From: Zoroaster sp. YZ-2022
Taxonomy: Eukaryota > Echinodermata > Asteroidea > Forcipulatida > Zoroasteridae
NCBI GenBank assembly: GCA_029582265.1
Contig: CM055816.1
Location: forward strand, 31,106,366 to 31,170,365
Direction: 5' to 3'
Length of the DNA: 64,000 nt
The number at the start of each line of letters is the position of its first letter. Position 1 is the first letter of the stretch. Position numbers and translations under genes: made by a program. The notes beneath the pieces are model-generated. The model was not told the origin of the DNA and searched no databases. It saw only the letters and a list, made by a program, of their open reading frames with translations. Of the stretch, positions 11,041 to 24,346 are shown in pieces.

Positions 11041-11959
11041 TGGTACCCTATTTTTCTTGCTTTTTACGAACAAATATTCTAGGAGCAACCAAAATGTTGA
11101 ATGTCCAGTATTTGATTCGTTGAATTTTGTTATCGGGAAGGTTAATCTCACTGCAAAATGTGTCCAAATTGTTCTTGTTTTGTGCCGATAAAAGATAATC
11201 CTTTGGTGATCTTGCCGGTGCTGTCAACCAGACTAATAGTTTGACAATGACCCGGCCCCGGTATGTACATGTATACGTATGTCCATACTGCACTGGAAAC
11301 TTACGAGCACAGACGCACTCACAATACATGAGTTGCACGTCAAGGGGAATCCCAAACACACATGTACATGTACGGCCACTGACAACGCGGCGGCAGTCAG
11401 ACCGTTGTTAAGACAGCTCCTTTCGAGCTCCCGTAAAAGTACGATACGTCATACGGCAAATTCCCCCGGTTACTTTCTTTGCCCCCCCCCCCCAATTTCC
11501 CCCCCCCCCCAATTTTTCCCCGATGGTAAGTCAATGCTTTTTCAGCAGTACAAAATTACATTAAAGATTAATGTTTGCACCCCTTAAATTTAAGCTTGCC
11601 CCCCTCTTGCCCCAGGTCTGGTGCCGCCGCTGGTGTTGGGTCGCTCAATTTGAACACAATCAATGATAAAGAGAGAGTTAGGGTAATACTTCTATACGAC
11701 TCAGTCATTTCATGTGGTAAAAAGTAGGACCTATGCAAAAAATACATCAGGCACTAAACAAATAATACAACCAACAGACATGAAGCACAAGGACTTTACA
11801 ATAAATTGGAAACATTTGATTATCAACTCAAGTACCTTTTCACAATGTACATAACGGTTTGTTTCACTTATATATTTCTTACCACAGTGGGTTTCTTTAT
11901 AAGTGAATTAGCTTTTAATTTTATCTTTTATTTTAGTTTTATTTGTTTATATTGTTTAT
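11041..11959. other. Intergenic with two C-runs, no supported gene
   Basis: Two poly-C runs lie near 11481-11510. Short open frames on both strands lack domains. The part from 11760 leads into repeat R3. Confidence 0.4.
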
Positions 11960-14830
11960 TATGTGTAATATTTATTGATGACTTTAATCTTTTGAATTAC
12001 ATTTTACTTTTTTTTAATTCCCAGGGCCATGAGGGATACCACATGTTACGTGAACGGGTTACCCTGATAAAATATCAGAAATAAATAAATAAAATACAAC
12101 CTGGGAAGCAGCAATCTGATTATAAAATTAGATCAAACCACAATAATTTTGCATAATTTTTAGTAGGAGCAGAATATATGCAGATATGTATACATACCTC
12201 TATATAATCTGTAGGTGTCTCTATTGTACGTACAGGCTGAGTCAAGATCCTACTCTCTACAATGACACTGGTAGAGGTGTAAGGGATTAACACTATCAAC
12301 ATAATTATTGGTGGCTCAAGTTTGGTTTGTTTTGTTCGTATGTAACATTCAGATGAGATTCCTGACTTGTAAACGTCGTCTGTATTTTTCAGAATAGACT
12401 CACTTCTTTTCGTTTGCACACGTCATCATTACATCATCAATACGGCATGTGTTATTTATCAATACTAACAACGTCAGATCGCGAAGGGACTTAAGAAGTA
12501 TGAAATACGAATGTTTGTAAAGCTAGTTCTGAAGTTAAATGAACATGTCATTTACAATCATATCTCTCAAAAGAAACAACATTTTTCGTCAAGAAAACTC
12601 AGAACAGCTCTGAGGTCTGTTCAAAAAGAGACACATCTCTAGTTTTATGTGTAACCTTATTCACAATAAAAGAAAAATAAACACCTTTATAACTTAACAC
12701 ACGTCTCATTTAGCTGTCCTGATGTTATTGTTTGTAGGCGAAACGACGTATTTATCAAAGCATGATATTTCTGAGCTATTCGTATCTGAAAAAGAAAATT
12801 CTGAGACATGTGCGTGTCTCTTCGTGTACACGTATATGTACATTCACGTATATATACAAATACCCGCCCATACACGTGAGTATTCCAGCGAGGTCTTCAG
12901 GGTTCCCGTCCCGGTGTCCGGACTGGCTCTTGCCGCGCTGACAGAGTGAGAAAACGCTAGTGTTCAATTTGAAATAAAGAACAAGTTACTTATTAACTAT
13001 ATGTATGCTAGCCATCAGTACCAGATCAAGAAATAAATTTGCAGGAAAACGTCTTTCCAATTACATAATGAGATCAACTTTTATTAGTTACTATTTAATT
13101 TATTAATGGACAAACAAAATTGTTAAGAGGTTAAGAGGGATAATGAAATCAACAAATTTAATACATTTTCCACAAGGGGAAGTTCATTAATTAAAAGGGG
13201 GTTTCCCAAACCATTCATCACACCTGCATCCATACACAGTGTGGTAGTTTCATACACTGTAGCCAGTGTACGTACACGGCTTCAGCGAAGCCGAGCGAGG
13301 TCTCCGGGGTTCCCCGGTGACCGGTGTTCAATTGAACACCGGTGTTCAATTTGAAACGATATGTAACAATCATTACCAGATCCAAATAATAAGTGTGCAT
13401 AAAAATTAGTATTTAGAAGCATTTATTTCATGACAACTTCAAGAAATAAATTCACATCATTTGTTCTAATTCATATATTAAGACAGATGCAACAAAACTA
13501 TAAGCTGTAAATTAATTAACACAAAATAAACAAAATGAAAAACTAATCAAAACAAATTGTATAATGTTAACATGTAAGGAAGATGAGGAAGCAAAGCTTT
13601 TGTACTTTTCCCTATGGACAAACAAAACACAATTAATATGAGATAAATACAAGACAAAGACAGGACAAACAAAAACAAGAGTAAGACTGGATGTAGCTTC
13701 ATTTGAGAGACTATATGAAATAAATAAAAGGATAATATAATATACAGAGGGAAAATAAAATGAAGTTCCCTATATATAAATATTCTAAAATACTGCTTTT
13801 AAGTTTTGTTTTTAGTTTTTTGGGGGGAGGGGGCAAAAGATGTCAGGGAAACAGTTTGTCTCCAGTCAGTATGAAGACTGTTCCAGTACAAAATACCACT
13901 CTGTAAGAGGATATTTTTGAGTGAGTTGTCCTGTTAAAATTAACATAAATATTACCATTTGATGAACTACGTCACCAGTCTCATAGGAGTGAACAGAAGC
14001 AATGAATGTAAACCAAGATGTAAACTAGCAAGCAGTAAGTTATGAATGTATTTAAACCTAAATTTCCCCAAATTAATTAATTAATACCTGTAGATCTTTC
14101 TCAGTTTTAAACTGAGATATTTATAGGTTGATGAAATTCTTGCGTCGGGTGATAAACAATTGATTTAATGTTGCCCTACACCGACTTTGATGAACTACGT
14201 CACCAGTCTCATAGGAGTGTACAGAAGCAATGAATGTAAACAATGAATGTTGCATACTCAGTGCAACAATATGCAATGTTGAAACAACATTTGTAAAATG
14301 TTGGCAAAACTGCTTCTCTTTTAATCGTTTTTTATTTTAATTTTGTTCAATACATTCATAGTTGTCATCGGCTTTAGGGAAAAAACGTTTTGGCAATAAT
14401 ATCTTTCTTAAAAATTGTATTGTTTATTGTGGAGACTGGTTCCATCACAAGAATTTACATTAGTCCTACTCTGTGTTGTGTGTTTTCATTATAAGTTTCC
14501 ATGATTATAATTAATATTAAATAACATGTATCTTCTTCAGTTAGGGTCCTTCGTGTTTCAACGTTATACAAATAAATTGCCCGACTCTATTGCTCCATGT
14601 TCAATATTGTTGTAGTTAAGTGTATATGACTATTTACCAGGCAATTTGATGACTAACATTAATCATTTCCTCCAACCACTCTTACTCAAAGAAATTGAAC
14701 ATGAATGTCCCCAAGTTGTGGAATTCTGTGAAATTATCTTTTAAGTATTTAATATTTTAATTGAAACATAAATTAAAGACTCAATTACTAAGAAAGTATT
14801 TATAACATGAATAATATTCTTTATTAATAT
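11960..14830. repeat. Repeat family R3, copy 1
   Basis: Matches 34500-36063 in order: CAGGGCCATG, GATAAA-TATCAGAAATAAATAAAT, the CTACTCTCTACAATG and GACTCACTTCT blocks (12240-12410), TCAAGAAAACTCAGAACAGC (12590), GTGTCCGGACTGGCTCTTGC (12920), a CATTTTCCACA block (13165) and the GAAACATAAATTAAAGACTC block near 14765. Copy 1 carries extra sequence between 13400 and 14700. Neither copy has a credible long open frame, so the class is undetermined. It spans repeated GATGAACTACGTCACCAG at 13960 and 14188. Confidence 0.6.
13320..13343. repeat. Perfect 24-bp palindrome
   Basis: ACCGGTGTTCAA is followed directly by its reverse complement and then by another GTGTTCAAT. It lies inside R3 copy 1. R3 copy 2 has only the single GTGTTCAATTTG, so the palindrome appears specific to copy 1. 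Confidence 0.85.
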
Positions 14831-15106
14831 TGGTAACATTGTCTTAATACGTATCTTGTGTACATGTCCTTATGGGAGTTTAACGTTTACTTGGCCTATA
14901 TAAGGTCCCTGCTGGAGCAAGCTTCATGCACATTCATAATTTTATATTAATCTATTATTAAATATTTTATAGGTTTACAAGTATGATTTTGTTGTCCCCT
15001 TAAGTGTGGAGATAATAAAGGAAGCATTTAAAATGCATATAAAATGAATCCATTATTATATATTAGTTGGAATCAAAACTGCAAAATGACGAAATACATT
15101 TAAAAC
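14831..15106. other. Short spacer, nothing recognised
   Basis: AT-rich spacer between R3 copy 1 and the microsatellite tail of the next SINE. Confidence 0.4.
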
Positions 15107-15510
<404 letters not shown>

Positions 15511-18329
15511 ATAATATACAAGAAAACAACAAATACAATTTCCTTTACATCGAATAAAACTAATTGAAAAAGGCAGAACACTCGCTGGTTACAAAACACT
15601 GCACGACAGTCAATATCTTGCTTTGTGGATTTCTTCCTTTCATAGACAAATAGAACTTCATCCAAGAATGGTTAATTTTGGTTTCCTAATGCACTTCTCT
15701 ATTGGAATCAAAATGAGGCTGTTGTCTTAAATAGTGTGGTTCCTTGCAAACTCATAATGATTTATAATTAGCTGTCAGGTTACCAGACAAATATGGCCTC
15801 AATGTGACGAGGATCTGTTAAAGCATGGATAAGACGACTTCCTGGCAGGAAACGATTGCTTTAAATCAAAAACAATAAAGTCATGGCAAATTGACCAAGC
15901 ATGTCTACTTTACTTACACGAGGTCGATGTCAACTATACTATCATCATACTGTCCATTTTGATGTAATGGAAAAGTTCTTTTGGGAAAATTGCCTTTCTC
16001 CTACCTATTCTCCTAGGAGGACGAAATTCACGGCCTGTGAGGTGATCAGACATTGTTAAATTGGATCGGTAAAACATTACAAGATTTATGTGACACTCGG
16101 GATTTGAGAACAAAATAAATGAGGAAGACGGCTTTCCAAGGTTCAGTAGTTTATTCTGTGAATAAGACGAAGAGAATATAAAATGGTGATTCGTCTCTAA
16201 CGGAAAAATGGGTTGTCAGATTACAATAATTAAACGTAAAATTATTTACAAATTATTTACAATATAATGTCGGCCTGACTCGAAAATTAATTGAATTAGA
16301 GAAAAGGTAAGACTTGTATTCTAAATTATCCTTACTGTATATAGTTACTAGTTTTGTACATTTAAATAATAGTAAACAATGACTTGAACGGTAGGACCAT
16401 TTCTTATAATTGCCACCTCTGATAATAAATATGCAATTCTAAACAAATGTAAAGCACATCCGAATCATTATCAAAATCAATTATTATTATTACCTGTGAA
16501 TAAGACGAAGAGAATGTAATATGGTGATTCGTCTCTAATGGAAAAATGGGTTGTGAGCAGGACGTATCGTTGGTGGCGTCAAGCAGTTTGAATATTAATG
16601 AGATTTGGCGGATGAATAATAAAGATGAATAGTTAGATAAAAAATAGATCCTTATTTAAACATAACGAGCATTATAAACCAAAAAATAGTGGGGGAATTA
16701 CTTTACCACTGTCACATGTATGTGTCAGGTCTCTGTTCCTAAAACTAAGGTTATTGACATTGGGGTTAAGTATGGTCGCCAGCTTTATTATTTTAAGGAC
16801 TATGTCAGAATAACTGATATGATGGGTCTTATCACTAACCATTCTCAAATTCAACAAAATATCTTGTCAACCGAATCCTTTCATCTTATAGGTGTAATAG
16901 ACCTTTAATTAATAAACCGCAGTCATCTTTGCTTTCCTGTACACAAGTCTATGAGAATCAGAATGAGGCACATGTACAATTGAACCAGTAGATAGACAGG
17001 TTCCTTACGATGTGATGTTACGATGCTACAATCATAACGATATCTCTATCGCCTGTAGATAGGGAACGTGTCTATGGTAGACGTGTGTGAGGAACTAACA
17101 ATGCACAATAGGCAATAATTCCATTGGGGCAAACTAATAACGTATGATAAATTGTGGTAGAAAGAGTGCAATTCACCATTTTCATCGTCATGCGAGGAGA
17201 TTTATAATGCAAATTACGTGCATTCTTTCCCCCGCACTGAATCCACCCCTAACTGATGAAACAATAATGGTGATAGAGGGCGGGCTATATACCTGTCAGA
17301 GACATCGTATTTTGTCTGGGGATAATATAGGTTTTCCTGTCCAATGTCAAAACCTTGTTGTTAATGTTCAATCAATCCAGGGTTCCTTTTTATATACTGT
17401 CGCGTTTAATTTAATTTAATTGATTTCAAAACAATTTTTATTTCGTTCATATCATACTGCATTTAGTTTGTTCTATTTCGTTTTTCGGCATTCATGACTT
17501 CAACTATGTCATCCTGAAATTTAATGTTTCGCATCTTTTCGTGATTGATGCATTCAAATTAACAATCATCGATGCGCAAAGGATTTTGTACAAGTTTTTT
17601 ATTTTCGCTTTTGTTAATGGGCAATCAATTCCAACGCGGCCTTGGCAAATTTCAGTGAGTTTTGTTGTGAGTTAAGAAAGTCCTATTTTTTCGAAACTTC
17701 TGCTTTTGTTTCGCTATCCAGTATCTGGATTTTTATTCCTCGTGTCAATTTTTCTTGAAAGTAACGAACAAGAATCTGCTTATCCCTATGTGGTCATCTT
17801 GCAGACCAGATTTGTTACTCTTCAATGTGCGCGGACGGCTGGTACCAGCTGTATATCCACGGAAAGACTGAGCAGCGTAATCTGTAGAAAACATCAAGTT
17901 TTTAGTTTGTTTTGCAATGTAATACAAAGAACAAAACATGGATCTAAGGTATTTACATCTTTGTGTTAGGAAGTGCATTCATTTGTCGATACTTATTGGT
18001 AATATCGGCCTTACAGAGTACATACATGGGTAGCGAATAAGCGCAAGCGACACTACTGTTTTTTTTCCACAAAGTAATGAATAAGAAAGTATAGGCATAT
18101 ACGCTGTGCGTGCGTTAAAGTGACGAATAGGCGACCACGCGGCATTTGATTTTTTACATAGTGACGAATAAGTTCAAGTCATCGTTACACATAGATAATC
18201 AACATTTTAAACAAAGCAAACACAGCAAAGTACCAACCAGGTACACTGTAAAATATGCGGTGTTAAATAACTAGGTACTTATTAAAACATAAACAAAGCC
18301 AAGAAACTATCAGCGAAAATGTGTCCTAC
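15511..18329. other. Intergenic with one dispersed direct repeat
   Basis: A block of about 60 bp (GTGAATAAGACGAAGAGAAT ... GATTCGTCTCTAA ... GGAAAAATGGGTTGT) occurs at 16156 and again at 16496, 340 bp apart. GTGACGAATA-type words recur near 18120-18175. Open frames of 60-90 codons here lack domains or splice context. No RNA gene was recognised. Confidence 0.45.
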
Positions 18330-18655
18330 TTAAAGGTCCTGTGAAACAGGTTTTTGTTTTCATTGTATACAATAAAGTATGCCTACTGGAACATATATTT
18401 GTCATTTGTAAATGTTTCCCTTCACGTTTATACCATAACAATATTAATTTTAAAATTTAGGGGGTGCGCTTCGACACGCCCATACCCCCTCATTAACATA
18501 ACATTCGTGACGTACACTGAGACGATTCCTGATCCGCGATCCACAACACTTGCCCAAGTACGCGTCGTATACAGCGCACCACTGCATGCAGAGTGTTGCT
18601 AGAGAAAAAGTTTCCTCAAGTTTTCTGTCAGTTTTGAAGCTTTTTATTTTCGATA

Positions 18656-18785
18656 ATGCCATCGAGGTGTGTCGCTGCAGGTTGCAGCAACACACCAAAG
18701 ACGGTGTTAGTCTACACCGATTTCCGTCTGATCCAAAATACAGACGTATTTGGACGACTAAAGTGAAGCTGACCAGAGCGAAGTG
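18656..18785 (+). pseudogene. N-terminal half of a THAP domain, frameshifted
   Basis: From ATG 18656 the frame encodes the opening of a C2CH THAP zinc finger (MPSRCVAAGC), then loses frame after about 15 codons. It continues in another frame as HRFPSDPKYRRIW and KLTRAK before a stop at 18783-18785. The C-terminal half, with the CxxH pair and the TIF motif, is absent on this strand. Related to the copy at 56470-56742. Confidence 0.75.
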
Positions 18786-19519
18786 ATCGGGACCGACGGA
18801 ACACTAATTCTTATGATTGTCGAGTGGATTATTAATTGTTTATCTAAGAATCAAAAATTTACCCCCCGAATTTTCGAATTTTGTGACGTACACAAAGGCA
18901 GAGAATTTTACACTCGCGGAGCTAGGCGGTATGGTTTGGTGCCAAACTTTGATCGGATAACAGTCTAATAATTATAGAGGTTCGAGTTGACCCGTCACGG
19001 TACAATGCACGCTTAGCGTTGTCATGCACACACAGACGCATTCTAGGCCAGAAGCACGGGAGAATTACTCTACGAAAAGCTAGCAGTAACATGCAAAAAA
19101 CATGTCCAAAAGAGAAACGCGTGAAACGCAGCGCAAGCCCCCATCATGAGGTCGGAACACACACCGAAGGCAATGCTAACATTATGGTGTTATTTTATGA
19201 AATAACAGAAACAGTTGAGTCAAAGTTCTGATCATTTTAATTTAAAAAAATCAAAACAAGCGCAGGCATAATGAGAAAGGTTTGATGTTTTTATGTATGT
19301 CTTGCCAGGATATAAAATCAGACACGATGTTTTTATTAATGCGGAAAATCACGGCATGTTTTCATGCCGTGAACACTGAAACAGTGAGCATATTGTGAAC
19401 ATGTCGTTTTGCACGGAAGTGGACTGGGTTATGCATGGGAGTATTACTAAATGGCCACTTACCCTGAGTCTTTCTCGCTTTAAAAAAACACCTCTCTTCT
19501 TCGTTGGAGCCTTCACAGC

Positions 19520-19636
19520 CTTCTTACTTAGCGGGAATATCGTTGGAATTGCATTTGGTAGCAGCATGGCCTTATAAGCCATACCGAACTGGCTGTGAAG
19601 GCCCCGTTCAAAGCATGTCTGCTCGTCTGTCTGCAA
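19520..19636 (-). pseudogene. C-terminal half of a THAP domain
   Basis: The minus strand encodes CFERGLHSQFGMAYKAM, then AIPTIFP, the conserved end of THAP domains. It follows directly after the right inverted end. The first half of the domain is missing, consistent with internal deletion of an inverted duplicate of the same end. Confidence 0.65.
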
Positions 19637-19851
19637 GTGCTGTGGATCGCGGATCGGGAATTGCCTCTGTGTACGTCACGAATTTTCTGTTAATGAGGGG
19701 GTATGGGCGTGTCGAAAAGCACCCCCTAAATTTAAAAAATATTTGTATGGTATAAATGTGAGGGGACAAATTTACAAATGACAAATATATGTTCCAGTAG
19801 GCATACTTTATTGTATACAGTGAAAAAACACCTATTTCATAGGACCTTTAA

Positions 19852-20038
19852 AACTCTTTCTCTCCGGAATTAATTGTTTTCATTATTGTAATTTGATACT
19901 GTAAACAAACAAGGTCAGGTGTGGAAATTATTAATAATTTGTTTATCTTTGGACTATTGAAGAGAGTAAGGTATCAAAATAAAGGTTATGATTTGTATTG
20001 GTCAATTGTGCCATCTGTTGTCAAAACGAGTCAAAACA
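19852..20038 (+). repeat. Left arm of ~185-bp inverted repeat enclosing the LINE
   Basis: Starts AACTCTTTCTCTCCGGAATT and is the reverse complement of 24347-24531 with scattered mismatches. It includes GGAAATTATTAATAATTTG and GGTTATGAT. Weaker similarity may continue leftwards past the Kolobok insertion (18290-18330), suggesting that Kolobok element 1 landed inside this arm. Confidence 0.8.
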
Positions 20039-20329
20039 AGACCCGTTGTCAGGTAATGACGTTCAAGCCTTTTAAAACGCTCGATGTCAAAACGCGACAG
20101 GCGCGTGACCCTTTTAAAAGGCTTGCTGACCAGAAAGACTTTTAAAGGCCCACGTGCGTGCCGCATTTTGACAACGAGCCTTATAAAAGGTTCCTCTTGA
20201 TTTGTGTCTCTTGATTTGTGTCTCTTGTGTTTGGCAAGATATTTGTGCTTTCATTGTGGTGGTTTTTCTTTACTGTTTGGTAGTTAATAGCTAGAATTTG
20301 TAGACATATCTTCGTTCAAGTGTACTGTT

Positions 20330-20737
20330 TTGCTATGTGTATTCAACATGGCTGCCATCATTCGTGCCTGTGCTCGACTTTTAATCTTAGTGTTTTTGCA
20401 TCTTGTTTGTGTTCAACACAAGTCACACCTAGTTCAATTCTTTGTTGACGCCGAGACTATCAGAAATGGTGCATCATTTGAGTATTATGTAACTTCACAT
20501 CTTTATACATTCCAGTCTCACTTTGTAGTCAAATCAGTTTTGCCTTGGCATGTGGTATGGAGGCTGTGCCGTACAGGATTCAATTCGTCTAAGGTGCCAC
20601 TAGTTAAATGGTCCAAACATGGGCAAACTAGTCTATTCATACCCGGTCATGACCCTCCGCAGGATATAACGATATTTATGGATATTTCGGTTAACCCAGG
20701 TCCCAACAGTACAGGGTACACCGACAATGATGGGTAG
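20330..20737 (+). CDS. LINE N-terminal protein with NPGP (2A-like) motif
   Basis: The 135-codon frame has a hydrophobic segment at residues ~10-26 (ACARLLILVFLHLVC), resembling a signal peptide or membrane anchor, and ends soon after DISVNPGPN (20681-20707). 2A peptides have the consensus DxExNPGP and cause ribosome skipping between G and P. They are reported at the N-terminus of several animal APE-type LINEs. Here Ser replaces the consensus Glu, so activity is doubtful. The frame stops nine codons after the motif, while downstream coding resumes in another frame; a frameshift is likely. Confidence 0.65.
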   Translation: MLCVFNMAAIIRACARLLILVFLHLVCVQHKSHLVQFFVDAETIRNGASFEYYVTSHLYTFQSHFVVKSVLPWHVVWRLCRTGFNSSKVPLVKWSKHGQTSLFIPGHDPPQDITIFMDISVNPGPNSTGYTDNDG

Positions 20738-23700
20738 CATGTCAGTCTTTCAAATAAAACAAAAACATATATACTCCCGCAGTCAGCTGTTTAGAATTCG
20801 AAATATTTTTCATTGCACTATTCAGACTGAATTATTTCAGATTTTAAAAGCAAATGGAATTCTTCGGTTCAGGGAAAAGAGAGCAGGTTGTCATAACAAC
20901 GTACGTAAAATCTCTGTTCATTTAGGCCAACGATTGGATTATGTTCATCATTTCCCAGTTCTTGAAAACCGTATCTCTGTTCTTAAACCTGTTGTGTTAC
21001 ATCCCATGAATACTTCTGATAATCCCCTTAAACTTTGTTGCTTGAACACAAGATCTCTAAAAAACAAAACGGCTGATTTTGTTGCATATGCTATTAATTG
21101 CAAAGCAGATCTCTTTGCTCTTACAGAGACTTGGTTTACAGATATGGATGTTGCCCACAAGGTTGAAGCCACTCCACCTTGTTTTAGATTACTTGATCAA
21201 CCTCGGAAAAATCGGGTTGGTGGAGGTACTGCTTTACTTTTCAGAGATCATCTGCATGTCAAGAAGATTGCTGGGGGTGAAGTAGACTCCTTTGAGTATT
21301 CAGAATGGTCTGTGGGGATTAATTCCTATAAACTACGACTGGTGATCATTTATAGGCCACCATACTCAGTAAATCACCCTTTTACAGTAAATCGGTTTAT
21401 CACTGACTTTGCCAATTATTTGGAATCGATTATCTTATCACCTGAGCCACTTCTAATAACTGGAGATTTAACATCCATGTTGACATTTCTGATGATCCAA
21501 ACACTAATCGTTTCTTAGTGCTTCTTGAATCTATGGGTCTTCAGCAACATGTTAACAAGCCTACGCATGAGATGGGTCACATACTGGATCTTATAATTAC
21601 CCGGCAATCAGAGATCGTCTTGGACAATCCTCCAACTCCACACCATCTTTTCTCTGATCACTTGTCTGTTCTTTGCAACTTGAAACAAAATAAACCTTTT
21701 CTTCCCGATAAACAGGTTGTTTATAGGGATGTTAAATCTATCAATATTGACTCCTTGAAAAGTGACCTGGAATCTTCCAGGTTGTGTATGGATGCTCCTC
21801 GGGGTCTTGAAGAGCTTGTGAAGTGTTACAATACCACACTAGCTGCCACCTTTGACACACATGCCCCACTGAAGTCCAAGACGGTCACTGTTAGGCCCCG
21901 TCTGCCCTGGTTTGATCAAGAAATCAAGTCTGCAATAAGGATGAGGACACGGGCAGAAAGGAAATGTCGGCGAACTGACAAGGTCTGTGATCTTTTAGAT
22001 TATAAGTTTCATAGAAATAAGGTCACTTCTCTTCTGTACAAAGCTCGTAACGATTTTTATAAAGACTTTATCGATAGTAACAGTTCTGATCAGGGAAAAC
22101 TATTTAGAGCATCACAAAAGTTGCTTCGGCAAATTGATGATGTCCCCTTTCCGCCATTTACTGATAAATTGACTTTTGCAAATGACATGGGCCGGCGGTA
22201 GCTTCTTTGTGGAAAAAATATCCAATATTCATGCTAGACTTGATGACTTTATTGTACCAACCACAGTTGATGGAACATTCCACTCTATACCGGAGGCCTT
22301 GTCCATTAACATCTTGTTTGACCAATTTATACCATTAACTGAGTCACAGGTATTAAAGCAGCTTGTTGTGAAATCTGCAAAGAAATCATGTGCCCTGGAT
22401 CCAATGCCTACCAAGCTGGTGAGTGATTGTCTTGATGTCTTGCTTCCGGTACTCACCAAAATTATAAATTCATCTTTAGAATTTGGTATGTTTCCTGAGA
22501 ACTGGAAAGAAGCTCTGATCTGTCCTTTGTTAAAGAAGGATAACCTCGACTTGATTCTAGAAAACTATCGACCTATCAGTAATTTACAATTCATATCTAT
22601 AAATTAACTGAGAGAGCAGTGTGTGACCAACTTTACTGTCACATGTCTAAACATTCCCTGTTTCCTGTTTTCCAATCGTCTTACCGGAAGCATCACAGTA
22701 CGGAGACGGCTCTTTTAAAGGTTAAAAATGATGTGCTGTTGAAGATGAATTCCTAGCATATTACTTTGCTTGTTCTATTAGACCTTAGTGCAGCCTTCGA
22801 TACCTAAGACCATGGTATTTTATTGAAACGTCTGCAGTCCAAAATTGGAATCTCTGGCAGGGCCCTGGATTGGTTTTCATCTTATTTGTCAGATAGGAGC
22901 CAACGTGTATCCATCCAAGGTACACTGTCAGAAAGGTTTGACCTCAACTGTGGTGTTCCTCAAGGATCTTGCCTCGGACCACTTCTATTCATTGTTTATG
23001 CTTCTATTATTATTATTATATCATTGAGCATCATTTGCCAAAGGTTCATTGTTATGCTGATGACACACAGTTGTATCTATCTTTTAGACCTGATGATACC
23101 TCTTGTCAAGCTGCTGTAGCTGCAATGGAAAGTTGCATTCGGGACATCAGGCAGTGGATGTTGCATGACAGGCTCATGATCAACGATACTAAGAGTGAGT
23201 TCTTGATCATAGGAACTAGACAGCAGTTGAAGATAATAAACATTGCCAACATCACTGTGGGTGATGTTGAAATCTCTCCAACCACCTGTGTTAGAAATTT
23301 GGGGTCATGGTTTGACTCGCAACTGACAATGAACACCCACATTACTAAGGCTTGTTCCGCGGCTTTTTTCCACCTTCACAATATTAAACGGATCAGTAAA
23401 TTCCTGTCGCAAGACTCTGTTTTAACACTAATTCATGCATTTGTGACCAGTCGTCTGGACTATTGTAATAGTTTAATGTACGGCCTGCCAATGACACATA
23501 TAACTAAATTACAAAGGGTCCAGAATGCTGCGGCTAGACTTGTTACAAATACACGTAGGTTTGAACACATAATACCAATATTACGTCAATTACACTGGCT
23601 GCCTGTTTCGCACAGGATTAATTTTAAAATCATTCTATTAACATTCAAAACTCTTCATGGCCTTTCTCCAAGGTACTTACAGGATCTTCTTACCGTTCGG

Positions 23701-23905
23701 AAAGAATCCAGATACCATTTAAGGTCAGGGAAAAATGGACCCCTTTTGGAATATCCTAGCGGTAAAAATAATGTTGTCTACACTTGGTGATAGGGCGTTT
23801 TCCGTGGCAGCCCCTAAGCTATGGAATGCATTGCCATGGCACATACGTAGTGAACACAGACTTGCCACTTTTAAATGTAAGATACAACTTTTCTTTTTAA
23901 TGTAG
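20727..23905 (+). pseudogene. LINE endonuclease-reverse transcriptase, multiple frame breaks
   Basis: Endonuclease: NTRSLKNK (~21046), LTETWF (~21120), IYRPPY (~21350) and SDHLSV (~21656). RT: ENYRPIS (~22560), CGVPQGSCLGPLLF (~22945) and YADDTQLY (~23055). C-terminus: LHWLPV (~23595) and PKLWNALPWHIR (~23810), ending TAG near 23905. The frame breaks near 21465 (one base lost at the GDF(N) motif), 22190, 22600 and 23000, and again near 23780, and has a stop inside the AFDT region (~22803). It cannot make an intact enzyme. Confidence 0.85.
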
Positions 23906-24346
23906 CATTCGTAAATTAATATGTGAGTGCAATTTTTGGTGTGAATTAATGTGTGATTGTAAGATTAAAATGTATTGTTTGTTTTATTGCCTTCTCTCTA
24001 TATTTCTACTTCTAGGGTCGCCGTGTCAGGTAGTTAGACATGTATAAATTACCTAGGTAGGGTTAAAGGCGTCTGTCTCCTGAAAAGGTCGAGACATTAT
24101 CGATGTCGGCAGGGGTAGGCTTAAGGAATTATTATTAATCCCCTGTCGGCGGGACAGACGTATCCCCATACTGCGGTTTGGGCTCTGGCCCAGTGACCTG
24201 ACTTTATCTCAAACTTTTTCATAAATCTTGTGTTTCTTTCATGTCTGTTTTTAACTCTGTTTCAAGTCATTGTTATGCGCTTTTGATCATCTCCATGTAA
24301 AGAGCGCAATATAAATTTTTAAATTATTATTATTATTAAATTATTA

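Larger units (their letters stand above)
18334..19847. mobile_element. Kolobok-like element 1, ~220-bp inverted ends, TTAA duplication
   Basis: The first ~215 bp (AGGTCCTGTGAAACAGG...) reappear inverted at 19630-19847 (...CCTATTTCATAGGACCT). TTAA flanks both sides (18330-18333 and 19848-19851). THAP-domain halves are encoded inside. TTAA duplication plus a THAP-bearing transposase is the combination described for Kolobok DNA transposons. There is no room for a full transposase. The two THAP halves point inwards from opposite ends, so both ends seem to derive from the same end of a parent element. Confidence 0.75.
20039..24346 (+). mobile_element. CR1/L2-type non-LTR retrotransposon, near full length, disabled
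   Basis: A 5' leader (20039-20329) is followed by an N-terminal open frame, an endonuclease and a reverse transcriptase, then a 3' UTR ending GAGCGCAATATAAAT and ATT repeats (24301-24346). The APE endonuclease signatures, an LHWLPV-type C-terminal region and the microsatellite 3' end fit the CR1/L2 superfamily. No target duplication is apparent. The whole unit sits between inverted repeats. Confidence 0.85.
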
